NCBI GenBank assembly: GCA_020633995.1
Contig: JACKCO010000003.1
Coordinates: forward strand, 186,001-250,000
Direction: 5' to 3'
From: Campylobacterota bacterium
GTDB taxonomy: Bacteria; Babelota; Babeliae; Babelales; RVW-14
DNA length: 64,000 nucleotides
The position numbers and the translations under genes are program-made. The notes beneath the pieces were generated by a model. The model made no database searches and was not told the origin of the DNA. It saw only the letters and a list, made by a program, of their open reading frames with translations. Positions 18,301 to 27,024 of this stretch are shown here, one piece after another. Position 1 is the stretch's first letter. Each line of letters opens with the position of its first letter.

Positions 18301-19707
18301 ATGAACACAGCAACAGAAGTTTCACGCCAGAAGGTTCATGTCCCGCTTGGAAAAGTGCGCAACTACAATGAAGTTGTTGAATATTTGGACTCGCTACCAG
18401 AAATGGATTACAGTCCGAATGTTTTAACTCGCATGCAAGCACTTGATAAGCAATTTGGTAACATCAGCAAACAACTCGATGTTGTTTTGGTTGGTGGAAC
18501 AAATGGCAAGAGCTCAACAATTCATTTTGCCAGCAAGTTACTCAAAGAAGAGGGATTTAAGGTTGGTGCCGCCTATTCAACACACACGCTTACGTACAAC
18601 GAGCGTGTAAATATCGACTTCACTCATATTCAAAACAAGGCGTTTACTGATATCGTCAACGACGTTATCAATGCTGCTCAAGACAACAATATTGCAGCAA
18701 CAGCTTTTGAAATTATGACCATCGCATCACTGCTGTATTTCAAACAAGAAAACGTTAATGTTTGCTTGCTTGAAGTTGGCTATGGTGGTAAATACGATGC
18801 TACAAGCATCTGCACACCACTCATTGCAGCCATTACTCGTGTTGCAAACGACAGTAAAGGCTTGCTCAGTGACGATCTTGACGATGCAGCATTTGAAATG
18901 ATGAACATTGCTAAAGGTAACTGCTGGTTTATTTCAGCGGAACAAAGCAAACTTCGTCTTCAAAAAATGAAAACATTGTGCGAAGAAAAAGGTATCAAAT
19001 GGGCTATGCCTATTCGCAAGCTTGCTCAGTTGCCATACATTTTTGAACAATTGTATGGTCGCATTGCATCACTTGGTGAACGTATCGTCCAAATTTATGT
19101 TGAAGACATAAAAGGTAAATTTTCACCATTCTTGCGCGGCAATCTGCTTGCAACACAAAAAGGTCAACGTGGTCGTCCAACCATTGAGGCAAAACGTCAC
19201 GCTGAACTTAACCCAATCAAAACACTCAAAAGCTTTTGGGGCGAAGAGTTTGACTTGCTCAAGAGTCGTTTTGATCTGTTAAATAAAGAAAAACCATCAA
19301 TCTTGCTTGATAATGCAAACAACCTTGACGCATTTACCAACTTCTTTTTGGGTGTGCGCTTACTGCATTATCAAAAGCCACTCAAGGGCCTTGCATTGGT
19401 CCTTGGCTTAAGCAAATCAACCAACGCAATGGAAACGCTCAAGCTTATTCGCTACTTGCTTAAAAAAGTAAGCGGACAAGTTTTCTTTGTTCCACTGCCT
19501 GGCGATGCTTGCCACGATCCACAAGACTTGGCTATGATGGCTAAAGAACTGAACGTAAAAGCAAAAGCATGTGCAACCTTTGCTCAAGCTTTTGAACAAG
19601 CAACACAAAGCTCAGTTGTTGATGAACGTGATGGCCTGGTGGCTATTGCCGGTTCAACAAAACTTGTACGCGAGTACTGGAAGTTGCGCGACATCAAGAA
19701 GTTCTAA
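18301..19707 (+). CDS. folC: folylpolyglutamate synthase / dihydrofolate synthase (Mur ligase family)
   Basis: The 468-aa enzyme adds glutamate to (dihydro)folates with ATP in the cytoplasm. The N-terminal P-loop is GGTNGKSST (about residues 65-73), followed by the FolC-type AYSTHTLTYNERV segment and the LLEVGYGGKYDAT motif near 155-167, where FolC enzymes have LEVGLGGRLDAT. The C-terminal domain has LLDNANN (usual form DGAHN) and GLSKSTNAMETL. Length fits the family. It stands alone with its own terminator and no other folate genes nearby. Mur ligases are the main alternative, but the LEVGYGG block favours FolC. Confidence 0.88.
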   Translation: MNTATEVSRQKVHVPLGKVRNYNEVVEYLDSLPEMDYSPNVLTRMQALDKQFGNISKQLDVVLVGGTNGKSSTIHFASKLLKEEGFKVGAAYSTHTLTYNERVNIDFTHIQNKAFTDIVNDVINAAQDNNIAATAFEIMTIASLLYFKQENVNVCLLEVGYGGKYDATSICTPLIAAITRVANDSKGLLSDDLDDAAFEMMNIAKGNCWFISAEQSKLRLQKMKTLCEEKGIKWAMPIRKLAQLPYIFEQLYGRIASLGERIVQIYVEDIKGKFSPFLRGNLLATQKGQRGRPTIEAKRHAELNPIKTLKSFWGEEFDLLKSRFDLLNKEKPSILLDNANNLDAFTNFFLGVRLLHYQKPLKGLALVLGLSKSTNAMETLKLIRYLLKKVSGQVFFVPLPGDACHDPQDLAMMAKELNVKAKACATFAQAFEQATQSSVVDERDGLVAIAGSTKLVREYWKLRDIKKF

Positions 19708-19723
19708 AATACTCCTTTTAAAA

Positions 19724-19768
19724 AAAAGAGCCGGCTGGTATAACAATCAGCCGGCTCTTTTTTTTGTG
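19724..19768. terminator. rho-independent terminator after folC
   Basis: AGAGCCGGCTG pairs with CAGCCGGCTCT around a 10-base loop, flanked by an A-run before and a T-run after, so it can work in both directions. Confidence 0.92.
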
Positions 19769-19800
19769 ACAAATATATTGTCACGTGCTATAAGTTTTAT

Positions 19801-19892
19801 CATGTACTCTGACTTGATCAGAGTATTGTTTCAGAATCAAAAAATTAGGAAAAATCATTATCTGGATGCTGAAACAAGTTCGGCACGACACA
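19801..19892. repeat. two-hairpin element with mini-hairpin replacing its left arm
   Basis: The right two thirds (from about 19840) match the 76-bp element at 6218-6293 with a few changes. The left hairpin is interrupted by a mini-hairpin copy (19801-19828, TCTGACTTGATCAGA). It is the third copy of the two-hairpin element. Confidence 0.82.
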
Positions 19893-19936
19893 GTAGTATA
19901 ATATCACTATGACTACTTTTACCTGAAAGAATTTGC

Positions 19937-20230
19937 ATGGCACTTGAAGAAAAATATAAAAAAAAAATCATAAGCTTGATTAGCGCATTAATCCCGGAAG
20001 CAAAAATTTATTTATATGGATCACGTGCTCGTGGTGATGATGCTCAACGATCAGATATCGATATCGCTCTTGATTCAGGCTATAAGCTTGACCTGGTAGA
20101 TGTCGGTGAAGTTCGTGATGTTTTAAATGCTACACACATCCCCTACAAACTCGACCTCGTTGATGTTCATTTTGTATCAAAAAGCATAAGAGAAGAAATC
20201 ATGAAAGATAAAGTGATATGGAAAGATTGA
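19937..20230 (+). CDS. MNT-domain nucleotidyltransferase (MntA-like), second module
   Basis: This 97-aa minimal nucleotidyltransferase has YGSRARG followed by SDIDIAL in the GSx10DxD spacing. Two copies of a KLDLVDV sequence near residues 50 and 75 likely include the third acidic strand. It overlaps the HEPN partner gene by 13 bp, so the pair is translationally coupled. By analogy with HepT-MntA it would AMPylate the HEPN toxin. Unlike the module at 462-1146 the MNT gene comes first here. Confidence 0.86.
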   Translation: MALEEKYKKKIISLISALIPEAKIYLYGSRARGDDAQRSDIDIALDSGYKLDLVDVGEVRDVLNATHIPYKLDLVDVHFVSKSIREEIMKDKVIWKD

Positions 20231-20637
20231 ACAAACGGCACAAAACATTAACCAAAGCCCTAACTACACTTCTCAAGTCGATCGACAGAATCACGAATAA
20301 TGAATACAACGACTATGAAGAAGCACGAGATAGCCTTATACAACGATTTGAATATACAAGTGATATTTTCTGGAAATATTTACACGACTACTTAAAAACA
20401 ATGCACAACATAAAACTTGATATAGTCAGCCCTAAAAGTGTTTATAAAGCATTCCGTGATACAAACATTATTACAGAGGAAGAGTTTACGCTCTGTATCA
20501 GGCAGGTTGAACTACGCAACTTAACATCTCACACATACGATGAAGAGTTGGCAGAAGAAGTCTGCAAACAAATACCAACACTCGCTCGTATGATGAAAAC
20601 TGTTACGAGTCGCCTTGCAAAAAATGCCCCCGATTAA
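20218..20637 (+). CDS. HEPN-family protein (HepT-like), second module
   Basis: This 139-aa helical HI0074-family protein has the Rx4HxY motif as RNLTSHTY near residues 102-109, followed by DEELAEEV, almost the same as the first module's protein. It shows clear but distant similarity to that paralog. The start codon lies inside the upstream MNT gene. The stop codon sits inside the hairpin at 20626-20650. Toxin function is inferred from the motif and the pairing. Confidence 0.85.
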   Translation: MERLNKRHKTLTKALTTLLKSIDRITNNEYNDYEEARDSLIQRFEYTSDIFWKYLHDYLKTMHNIKLDIVSPKSVYKAFRDTNIITEEEFTLCIRQVELRNLTSHTYDEELAEEVCKQIPTLARMMKTVTSRLAKNAPD

Positions 20638-20650
20638 GTTAATCGGGGGC
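20618..20650 (-). terminator. rho-independent terminator for galU (minus strand)
   Basis: GCCCCCGATTAA/TTAATCGGGGGC is an almost perfect long stem. Read on the minus strand it is followed by ATTTTTTG, giving the U-tract for the convergent galU transcript. It overlaps the stop of the plus-strand HEPN gene. Confidence 0.8.
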
Positions 20651-20663
20651 CCAAGTCACATTT

Positions 20664-21593
20664 TTATAAAAAAGAATTTTTCGATTTACTTAGTGCATCC
20701 GCCTTGCCCTGCATCAGCAAAAACTCAGTATCAAGCTGACGCAAATATTCAAACATCTGTGTTCCATATTTTGAATGGCGTAATGCCAAATCAATATTAG
20801 CTTGCAAAAATCCTGATGGTTGGCCAATATCGTAGCGCATGCCTTGTATTTTATAGGCAAAGACCTTCTCACCTCCAAGCAGCAGTGTTTGGATCGCATC
20901 AGTCAATTGAACTTCACCGCCTGCGCCAATACGCTGCTCATCAAGTGCATCAAAAATCACTGGTGAGAGTACATAGCGCCCGACAATAGCCAAGTTTGAT
21001 GGAGCATCGGAAACTGCCGGCTTTTCTACCAACTCTTTCACCTGAAACATATTGGGTGAAAATTGCTTTCGAATACCAACGACCCCATAATTTGAAACCT
21101 GCTCAAACGGTACTTCTTGAACAGCAACCACACTACATTTTTCTTGATGAGCTATCTGCATGAGCTGTTGCATACAGGGAGTTTGCCCAATAATAATGTC
21201 GTCAGGCAGAAAAACTGCAATATGGTCCTTGCCAACTACATGTTTGGCACTCCAGACCGCATGACCAAGACCAAGCGGCTCTTTTTGTCTGACATAGACA
21301 AAGTTACACGCTTGCACAATCTTGCCAATGCTTTCAACAAGATCCATCTTATTTTTTGATTTTAAGAAATTATCAAGCTCTGGACAGGTATCAAAGTGAT
21401 CTTCGATGGTATTTTTGTTTTTGCCGGTAACAATAACAAAATCTCTCAGCCCTGAGCACGCCCCCTCTTCAACAATGTATTGAATGGCAGGCTTATCAAC
21501 AATTGGCAACATCTCTTTTGGCATCGCCTTTGTTGCAGGAAGAAACCGTGTCCCAAGCCCACCAGCAGGAATAATTGCTTTGGCACTTATCAT
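20664..21593 (-). CDS. galU: UTP--glucose-1-phosphate uridylyltransferase
   Basis: The 309-aa enzyme makes UDP-glucose from UTP and glucose 1-phosphate for envelope polysaccharides and nucleotide-sugar metabolism. The nucleotide-binding GGLGTRFLP with ATKAMPKEMLP is at residues 12-31, followed by KPAIQYIVEE, LGLGHAVW, and VEKP near 190, the standard GalU order. Length is typical. It lies 29 bp downstream of pheS on the same strand with an AGGAGAAAGAGGG leader, so the two probably share a transcript. Paralogous glucose-1-phosphate thymidylyltransferases lack this motif combination. Confidence 0.94.
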   Translation of the reverse strand: MISAKAIIPAGGLGTRFLPATKAMPKEMLPIVDKPAIQYIVEEGACSGLRDFVIVTGKNKNTIEDHFDTCPELDNFLKSKNKMDLVESIGKIVQACNFVYVRQKEPLGLGHAVWSAKHVVGKDHIAVFLPDDIIIGQTPCMQQLMQIAHQEKCSVVAVQEVPFEQVSNYGVVGIRKQFSPNMFQVKELVEKPAVSDAPSNLAIVGRYVLSPVIFDALDEQRIGAGGEVQLTDAIQTLLLGGEKVFAYKIQGMRYDIGQPSGFLQANIDLALRHSKYGTQMFEYLRQLDTEFLLMQGKADALSKSKNSFL

Positions 21594-21622
21594 CCCTCTT
21601 TCTCCTCTTCTCCTTTAGGCTG

Positions 21623-22657
21623 TTAAAACTGTTTTAAGAAAGCAACTCTTCCGCTATGAAAAAGACGGATATCATCTATACCATACTTGAGCATGGCAAG
21701 CCGCGTCAGACCAAAGCCAAATGCAAAGCCTGAATACTCTTCTGGATCAATGTTGCATGCACGCAAAACATTCGGATGCACCAGTCCCCCGGGAAATACT
21801 TCAATCCAGGTTGTATGTTTACATACACCGCAACCTTTACTGCAGAACGGACAACGCATATCAATTTCAAAACCAGGTTCAACAAAGGGGAAAAAACCAG
21901 GACGGATACGAATGTCCAGCTCGTCTTTGCCAAACAAGGTCTTTAAAAACGTCTGCGCCGTACCGAATAAATGAGAAACATTAACTTTTTTGTCTACCAA
22001 TAGCCCTTCACACTGCATGAACATAAAATCATGCGACGCATCAACTGCTTCGTAACGATATGTTCGACCCGGCGCCACAATGGCAAGCGGTAGTTCCTTG
22101 CTTTGCAGTGAGTGTATTTGAACTGTCGAGGTATGCGTTCTCAGCAAGTAATCTGGTCGTGTTGTCCAAAAAGTATCGTACATGTCACGCGCTGGGTGAT
22201 CTTGTGGAATGTTGAGAGCCGAGAAATTGTAGAATTCAGAATCAACCTCAGGCCCTTGGCAAATCTCATATCCCATTGAGAGAAAAATATCTTCAATTTC
22301 GTGAACGAACTGAGAATAGGGATGTAAGTGGCCAGGATAGGCATGCGGTTTGTAAGCGGTCACATCAAAGTTTTGCTGCTTTGCATTGGCAGCATCAACT
22401 TCACGAGCAATAAGCTCGTCCTTAACCTGCTCAAAACGCTCTTGTGCGTCTTGTTTAAGCTGGTTAAGTTGTGAGCCGAAGGCCCGTTTTTGCTCTATGG
22501 GAAGATCTTTAAGGGTAGCCAGGAGTTGGGTAAACTCACCCTTTTTTCCCAGAAATTGTAACCTTACCTGTTCTAAAGACTTGCTTGACGAGGCAGAACC
22601 AAGCGCTTGTTCAAACTCCTGTTGAACCGAACGCAGCTTCTGATCGAGATTTTCCAT
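21623..22657 (-). CDS. pheS: phenylalanyl-tRNA synthetase alpha subunit
   Basis: PheS with PheT charges tRNA-Phe. The N-terminal coiled-coil arm covers about residues 1-85; the class II core follows, with HPYSQF, SEFYNFSALNIPQDHPARD, the RTHTSTVQ motif, PGFFPFVEPGFE and the C-terminal FAFGFGLTRLAML. A cysteine-rich insertion (CPFC..GCGVCK) before TTWIEV is seen in a subset of bacterial PheS. I chose the second ATG (ENLDQKL start); one six codons upstream is possible, and neither has a strong Shine-Dalgarno. pheT is not in the window, so the usual pheS-pheT pair is split. Confidence 0.93.
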   Translation of the reverse strand: MENLDQKLRSVQQEFEQALGSASSSKSLEQVRLQFLGKKGEFTQLLATLKDLPIEQKRAFGSQLNQLKQDAQERFEQVKDELIAREVDAANAKQQNFDVTAYKPHAYPGHLHPYSQFVHEIEDIFLSMGYEICQGPEVDSEFYNFSALNIPQDHPARDMYDTFWTTRPDYLLRTHTSTVQIHSLQSKELPLAIVAPGRTYRYEAVDASHDFMFMQCEGLLVDKKVNVSHLFGTAQTFLKTLFGKDELDIRIRPGFFPFVEPGFEIDMRCPFCSKGCGVCKHTTWIEVFPGGLVHPNVLRACNIDPEEYSGFAFGFGLTRLAMLKYGIDDIRLFHSGRVAFLKQF

Positions 22658-22889
22658 GAATTTTCCACTACACAAATGAAATGACGATCAACTGAAATTA
22701 CCGGCAAATGTTTGTTACAGCGTACCACGTTTGTGCATTATTTCCAGAAAAAGTGATAATTATAACTTTATGGCAATTTGACCTACCAGAAAGGTTTTTT
22801 TATACCCCATTTGACATTTTTTTAATTTCAGTTAGAATATTAATGCAAGAATTGATGAAGAAATCAGGTCCTTTGCAGCCACGCAAAAG

Positions 22890-23954
22890 CTAGCGCACTT
22901 TAAGCGAAAGCAATGTCAACAAGCACAAGACAAACGAAATAATCCAAAAACGAACCGTAATTTTGGCCTCTTTCCACCCAAGCAATTCAAAGTGATGATG
23001 AATAGGGGCCATTCTAAAAACGCGTCTACCCAGAAACTTATATGAAAGCACTTGCACAATAACAGAGACTGTCTCCAAAACAAAAATTCCTCCAGCAAGC
23101 GGTAACAGCAGTTCTTGCCTACACATAAGCGCTGTCAGGCCAAGGCCTGCGCCAAGGGCTAACGAGCCTACATCTCCCATAAAAATCTGCGCTGGATAGG
23201 TGTTGTACCACAAAAAACCAATGAGTACTCCAGCCATGCTGGCTGCAATAACTGCAAGCTCTGCGCTTGCTGCAAATGGAATGTAGAGATAGTTTGCAAA
23301 CTGCTTGTGCCCGGCCAGATATGCAATCAAACCAAACGTAGAAAATGCCATGATCAATGGCCCCGTTGCAAGACCATCAAGCCCGTCGGTTAAATTAACC
23401 GCATTGCTGGTGCCAACAATAACAAACGTTGCCCAAAAAATAAGTAATGGCCCTAACATCAACTCGCAGTGTTTAAAAAATGGCACACACATTTGCGGTG
23501 TTTGAAGGCCAAAACAGTACCAAAGCGTTGAAACAAGAAGTGCAGAGATAAACTGCGCTAAAAATTTTTGCTTTGCACTGATACCTTTTTTATGAAAAAT
23601 TTTACTCCAGTCATCTATAAAGCCAAGAATGCCAAAACAAATCATCGTTAATAAAAAAATCCACACATTTGGTTTACACAGATTTGACCAAAGAAGCATG
23701 GTTAACATACCAATCAGAATAACTAACAGGCCTCCCATTGTTGGTGTATTGTTTTTTTTGTGGTGCGAGTCTGGCACCCACTCACGGACCTTAGATCGAA
23801 AATTTTTTTGACAAAACCGTATAAACTTCTCGCCCCAGAGCAAAGAAAGAAAGAGTGATGTCAAAAGAGCCGCTATGGCACGCACACTTACGTAATGAAA
23901 AAGATTGAAAAACGTGCAGTGAGTTTGCAATGCTAAAGCCAGATGGTAAATCAT
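22890..23954 (-). CDS. mraY: phospho-N-acetylmuramoyl-pentapeptide transferase
   Basis: MraY is an inner-membrane enzyme that joins phospho-MurNAc-pentapeptide to undecaprenyl phosphate, making lipid I. The 354-aa sequence has about ten membrane segments and the family motifs in order: NNTPTMGGLL (about residue 68), VNLTDGLDGLA (near 190), FMGDVGSLALGAGLG (near 265) and PIHHHFELLGW (near 320). It stands alone, outside the usual mra/mur cluster. Its presence indicates that peptidoglycan precursors are still made. The start has AAGGAG, and a good promoter lies upstream. Confidence 0.96.
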   Translation of the reverse strand: MIYHLALALQTHCTFFNLFHYVSVRAIAALLTSLFLSLLWGEKFIRFCQKNFRSKVREWVPDSHHKKNNTPTMGGLLVILIGMLTMLLWSNLCKPNVWIFLLTMICFGILGFIDDWSKIFHKKGISAKQKFLAQFISALLVSTLWYCFGLQTPQMCVPFFKHCELMLGPLLIFWATFVIVGTSNAVNLTDGLDGLATGPLIMAFSTFGLIAYLAGHKQFANYLYIPFAASAELAVIAASMAGVLIGFLWYNTYPAQIFMGDVGSLALGAGLGLTALMCRQELLLPLAGGIFVLETVSVIVQVLSYKFLGRRVFRMAPIHHHFELLGWKEAKITVRFWIISFVLCLLTLLSLKVR

Positions 23955-23997
23955 GCGTTTCTCCTTTAGGTTGCTACAATTTTTTAAGGAAAATATT

Positions 23998-24025
23998 AGT
24001 ATAGCACCCCCAGTTTCGTTGACAA
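23998..24025 (-). promoter_or_regulatory. sigma-70-type promoter for mraY
   Basis: On the minus strand TTGTCA and TATACT are 16 bp apart, about 45 bp before the mraY start. The -35 overlaps a divergent -35 box for the plus-strand gene. Confidence 0.5.
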
Positions 24026-24047
24026 TAACGCATGAAAAAGATACTTA
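24019..24047 (+). promoter_or_regulatory. candidate promoter for the 24094 gene, divergent with mraY
   Basis: TTGACA is followed 17 bp later by the weak -10 TACTTA. The TTGACA overlaps the mraY -35 on the other strand, so the two promoters could exclude each other. Confidence 0.35.
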
Positions 24048-24093
24048 AATATCGCTCTAAAATTTCAGCTATTTAAGTAGTAAGGAGAAAATC

Positions 24094-25395
24094 GTGAAAG
24101 AGACCGTCAAACAATGCCTTAGGGCATTGGGGTGCATGTTATTGTTTTTGTTGCCACAACATGCTCATGCTGACTTTAGAGTCAAAGATATTGCAAAGAT
24201 TGTCTCGTTGCTCAAAGCACCCATCATAATTTATCGCCATATGAGTAAGGCTGACAAAAAAATTGCTCCACGCATTCATTTGTATAATAAAATGACCGTT
24301 GATGCAATGCGCATCATCCATCAAAGCGCTGTTTTCTATTCTTGGTTCACACAAAAAAAACATACTGTCTATGATGAGCATCCAGTACTTCGCGCAAGCT
24401 GGCTGTGCTACGATTCATTCATGCTTTACGATGATCTCATAGAACTGATAACTAACGACGATGAGCAAACGTATGACCCCGCACTTGAACTGATTGACGA
24501 ACAAGAGCATTATGCCATCACAGATTTTTTAACTACATACTGCCTGCCCATTCTTGAAAGCGCCGGAAGCGTTTTGCACGAGCACCTGGACATAGGCAAG
24601 GGACGTTTGATTTGCCAAGATTTGGAATATTTTTCGCGAGCTGTTAGCGAGTTTTGCCAATGCTCGAGCTCGCAACGCGCAAAAAAACTCCTGCTTGCTT
24701 TGGCGCTTGCACACTTGAGCCTTTTAATCAAAGACTGTTACACTATCGCTCACCCAGAACAAGATGAGCCCCCATATGAACAAAAACCTGAACACAAATA
24801 CATCGCAAAAAGCCACCTACAGCAAGCACGAGAGTTGCTCAATAGAACAGACTCTGTGTTTGAACTGATCGATCAAGGGAGAGCGTTTTACCAAAATACG
24901 CTTACAACCGGAGAGAAAGGATCATTACTTGAAAATATCATAATGCACATAGTACTGCCAAATCTTGAAGCACACACGTCAGATAGCTCGTTTAATCGGT
25001 TTATCGGCGGAGCACAAATTGGTGCGCACGTGGCCCGCAAACTTGCTGGCACCATCATGCAAAATATTAAAGAGACCATCGCAGACGGCAAGGAAAAGAA
25101 AGCTGAAGATAGCGACTCAGCTACTGCCATTACCAATCAAACATTGGTCAAGCGCTTAAACCCTGAAACAATGCAAAAACTTGGTTACACCATTATCTCA
25201 CTGCAGGCAGACAAACGTGATGAACTTCTCTCACTTTTTAACAGCAATTACACAAACGCTTCTAACCACATTATTGCACGTGATGTTGAACGAATTTTAG
25301 CTATCTTAAATATCAGCTTTGATCATGTTAAAAAAGACATACATGCAGTGCTTGATAAACTTGAACACCAAAGACTTCAGGAAAAGCAGGCTTAG
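24094..25395 (+). CDS. exported protein with the N-module but no clear ankyrin repeats
   Basis: This 433-aa protein starts at GTG with AAGGAGA six bases upstream. Residues 1-26 form a signal peptide ending in AHA. The part from about 120 to 225 resembles the N-module of the five large ankyrin paralogs: YDSFMLYDDLIELI where they have DLVKRID, then TYCLPILESAGSV where they have YLLPVCE, then DLEYFSRAVSEFC where they have GLELLSKLL. The C-terminal half is helical and charged and shows no convincing ankyrin consensus. It suggests the N-module is a separable domain. The stop codon overlaps the stop of the convergent gene. Function unknown. Confidence 0.75.
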   Translation: MKETVKQCLRALGCMLLFLLPQHAHADFRVKDIAKIVSLLKAPIIIYRHMSKADKKIAPRIHLYNKMTVDAMRIIHQSAVFYSWFTQKKHTVYDEHPVLRASWLCYDSFMLYDDLIELITNDDEQTYDPALELIDEQEHYAITDFLTTYCLPILESAGSVLHEHLDIGKGRLICQDLEYFSRAVSEFCQCSSSQRAKKLLLALALAHLSLLIKDCYTIAHPEQDEPPYEQKPEHKYIAKSHLQQARELLNRTDSVFELIDQGRAFYQNTLTTGEKGSLLENIIMHIVLPNLEAHTSDSSFNRFIGGAQIGAHVARKLAGTIMQNIKETIADGKEKKAEDSDSATAITNQTLVKRLNPETMQKLGYTIISLQADKRDELLSLFNSNYTNASNHIIARDVERILAILNISFDHVKKDIHAVLDKLEHQRLQEKQA

Positions 25396-26798
25396 GCAAA
25401 ATAGGAAAGTAACGGCGTTACACACTTACACAGGACATATCCACCCACAGCATATTTGCACGCAGTAGAAGTAAATCCAGTCAACATTTGATAATGTGTG
25501 GGCTTGTCCAACATGTAGGCGATATTTGCCACACCTCCACTACCCACGACCATTTTAGCCAGATCAAGCGCCCAATGACCGCCATCAGCCTGTCGGCTGA
25601 ACGGTATTTCATAAGTAATGTCTGACTTGCCGGCCACTTCGGTCAAAATCATTGCACATTCTTCAACAACCAACCGTACACGGTCGGTATCAAAACCATA
25701 AGGACTGCCATGCTGACAACCGCTTTGCAACTGAATAAGTTGATCAAGCAATGTAATAATGTCTACTTTAAACGTTCCAGCCGTCTTGCCCTGAAAAAAA
25801 CGCTCAGTCAGCATAGAGTAGGAATTAAATAAATTCTGCAACTCAAGCTTGAGTGCAATCACTTCACTCGTTTTTTCGTTGTGGACAAATAACCAGTGCC
25901 TGACAAACAAACCAAGCTTGTCTGTATCTTGGCCACATTTACTTTTACCAGCCTCAAACGCTTGATGCTCTTTGATGAATTGGATGAGTTGCCCAATTTT
26001 ACAAAGCATCAAATCAAAAAAGGCTTCCATGGTAGATAGTGCTTGCTTATCGGTAAAAAAAACCTGAGAGCGTATCTGCAAAATATCTTTTTGCACTGCC
26101 TGATAACCCTCTAAATTAACAAACACTGGCTTACCTGCTCGCCACAGGGCAAGCTCTCGAACTTTATCAATAACCTTTTTACCCAAGGCATTATAGTCGG
26201 TATCTGGTTTAAGCAACAATGCGCACACCTGTGCGTAACGCACCGAGGTGGTATTGATCACACTGTCAAGCCACGAACCTTGCAGGCCTGCAGGCAATGC
26301 CGCATTAAATAATGCAAACAGATACACGTGATTTATCTCTGTGCCTGCCTTATCAAGTAGCTGGCCCTGCTCAAAGAGTGTCGGTTGATGCCATAATTGT
26401 TCAACAAGTTGCACAAGCAGCCCAACTGTTTTGAGCCATACGCTTGCAAGCTCACAGGACGAAAGCCCATCTTTGAGAAGAGCATATTGACTTTGTTGTT
26501 GCCCAATCGCTAAAAACTGCAGCCCCAGATCAAGCATGTCAGCAGCATCTAAAACCTGCTCCAACATTTTTTCTTGCTCATACTTTTTGGCCGTCTGGTC
26601 AAGCAACAATGCAAGTCGTGCTTTGTAACTTTCAAAACTTACTCTTTGCTGAGCACTCAAGATATGAGCAGTACTTAGCTGATCAAAACGATCAAGCAGT
26701 TTGTGTTGCACAGTGTGCAACTGGGCAAACGCTGAACCCAAACAAAATAGCTGCAAAAAAATGATAGTTCTTAAACTTAATTTCACAGTAACTTTCAT
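25392..26798 (-). CDS. exported protein of unknown function, 468 aa
   Basis: Residues 1-26 form a signal peptide (VTVKLSLRTIIFLQLFCLGS, then AFAQ). The open frame continues 28 codons upstream, but that extension is translated palindromic repeat, so I start at the ATG before the signal peptide. The body is helical with many leucines and no recognised domain. Near the C-terminus lies a fairly hydrophobic stretch (VVGSGGVANIAYM, then YAVGGYVLCKCVTPLL) that could be a membrane segment. It ends convergently with the N-module protein, with overlapping stops. Confidence 0.65.
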   Translation of the reverse strand: MKVTVKLSLRTIIFLQLFCLGSAFAQLHTVQHKLLDRFDQLSTAHILSAQQRVSFESYKARLALLLDQTAKKYEQEKMLEQVLDAADMLDLGLQFLAIGQQQSQYALLKDGLSSCELASVWLKTVGLLVQLVEQLWHQPTLFEQGQLLDKAGTEINHVYLFALFNAALPAGLQGSWLDSVINTTSVRYAQVCALLLKPDTDYNALGKKVIDKVRELALWRAGKPVFVNLEGYQAVQKDILQIRSQVFFTDKQALSTMEAFFDLMLCKIGQLIQFIKEHQAFEAGKSKCGQDTDKLGLFVRHWLFVHNEKTSEVIALKLELQNLFNSYSMLTERFFQGKTAGTFKVDIITLLDQLIQLQSGCQHGSPYGFDTDRVRLVVEECAMILTEVAGKSDITYEIPFSRQADGGHWALDLAKMVVGSGGVANIAYMLDKPTHYQMLTGFTSTACKYAVGGYVLCKCVTPLLSYFA

Positions 26799-26844
26799 TC
26801 CATTAATTTCGGACAATGTTTTTTTACCCTGGTACTGTTCGCAT

Positions 26845-26966
26845 GGATCCCGGCTAAATCCCCTTATCAGGCAAGAGGACAAGCTCCCATGTCTTCCTGA
26901 ACTTGTTTCAGGATCCAGAAATAGGAAAAATCATTATCTGGATGCTGAAATAAATTCAGCACGACA
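26845..26966. repeat. mini-hairpin copy next to 76-bp two-hairpin element, copy 2
   Basis: A GGATCCCGG half-palindrome and a mini-hairpin copy (26859-26886) are followed by a 76-base element identical to 6218-6293. The whole block sits between two divergently placed gene ends and contributes the false upstream extension of the 468-aa protein. Confidence 0.9.
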
Positions 26967-27024
26967 CGCAAAGGGCAAAATCTTTTACAATACCAACACC
27001 GCTCAGAGCATTACTAATACAACG

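Noticed and set aside
22708..22893. 61-aa open frame between pheS and mraY
   Set aside because: No ribosome site or recognisable domain, and the region serves as the pheS upstream region.
2907..26966. Insertion sequences as the source of the repeats
   Set aside because: No transposase gene or typical long terminal inverted repeats are present in the window; the elements are short and non-coding.
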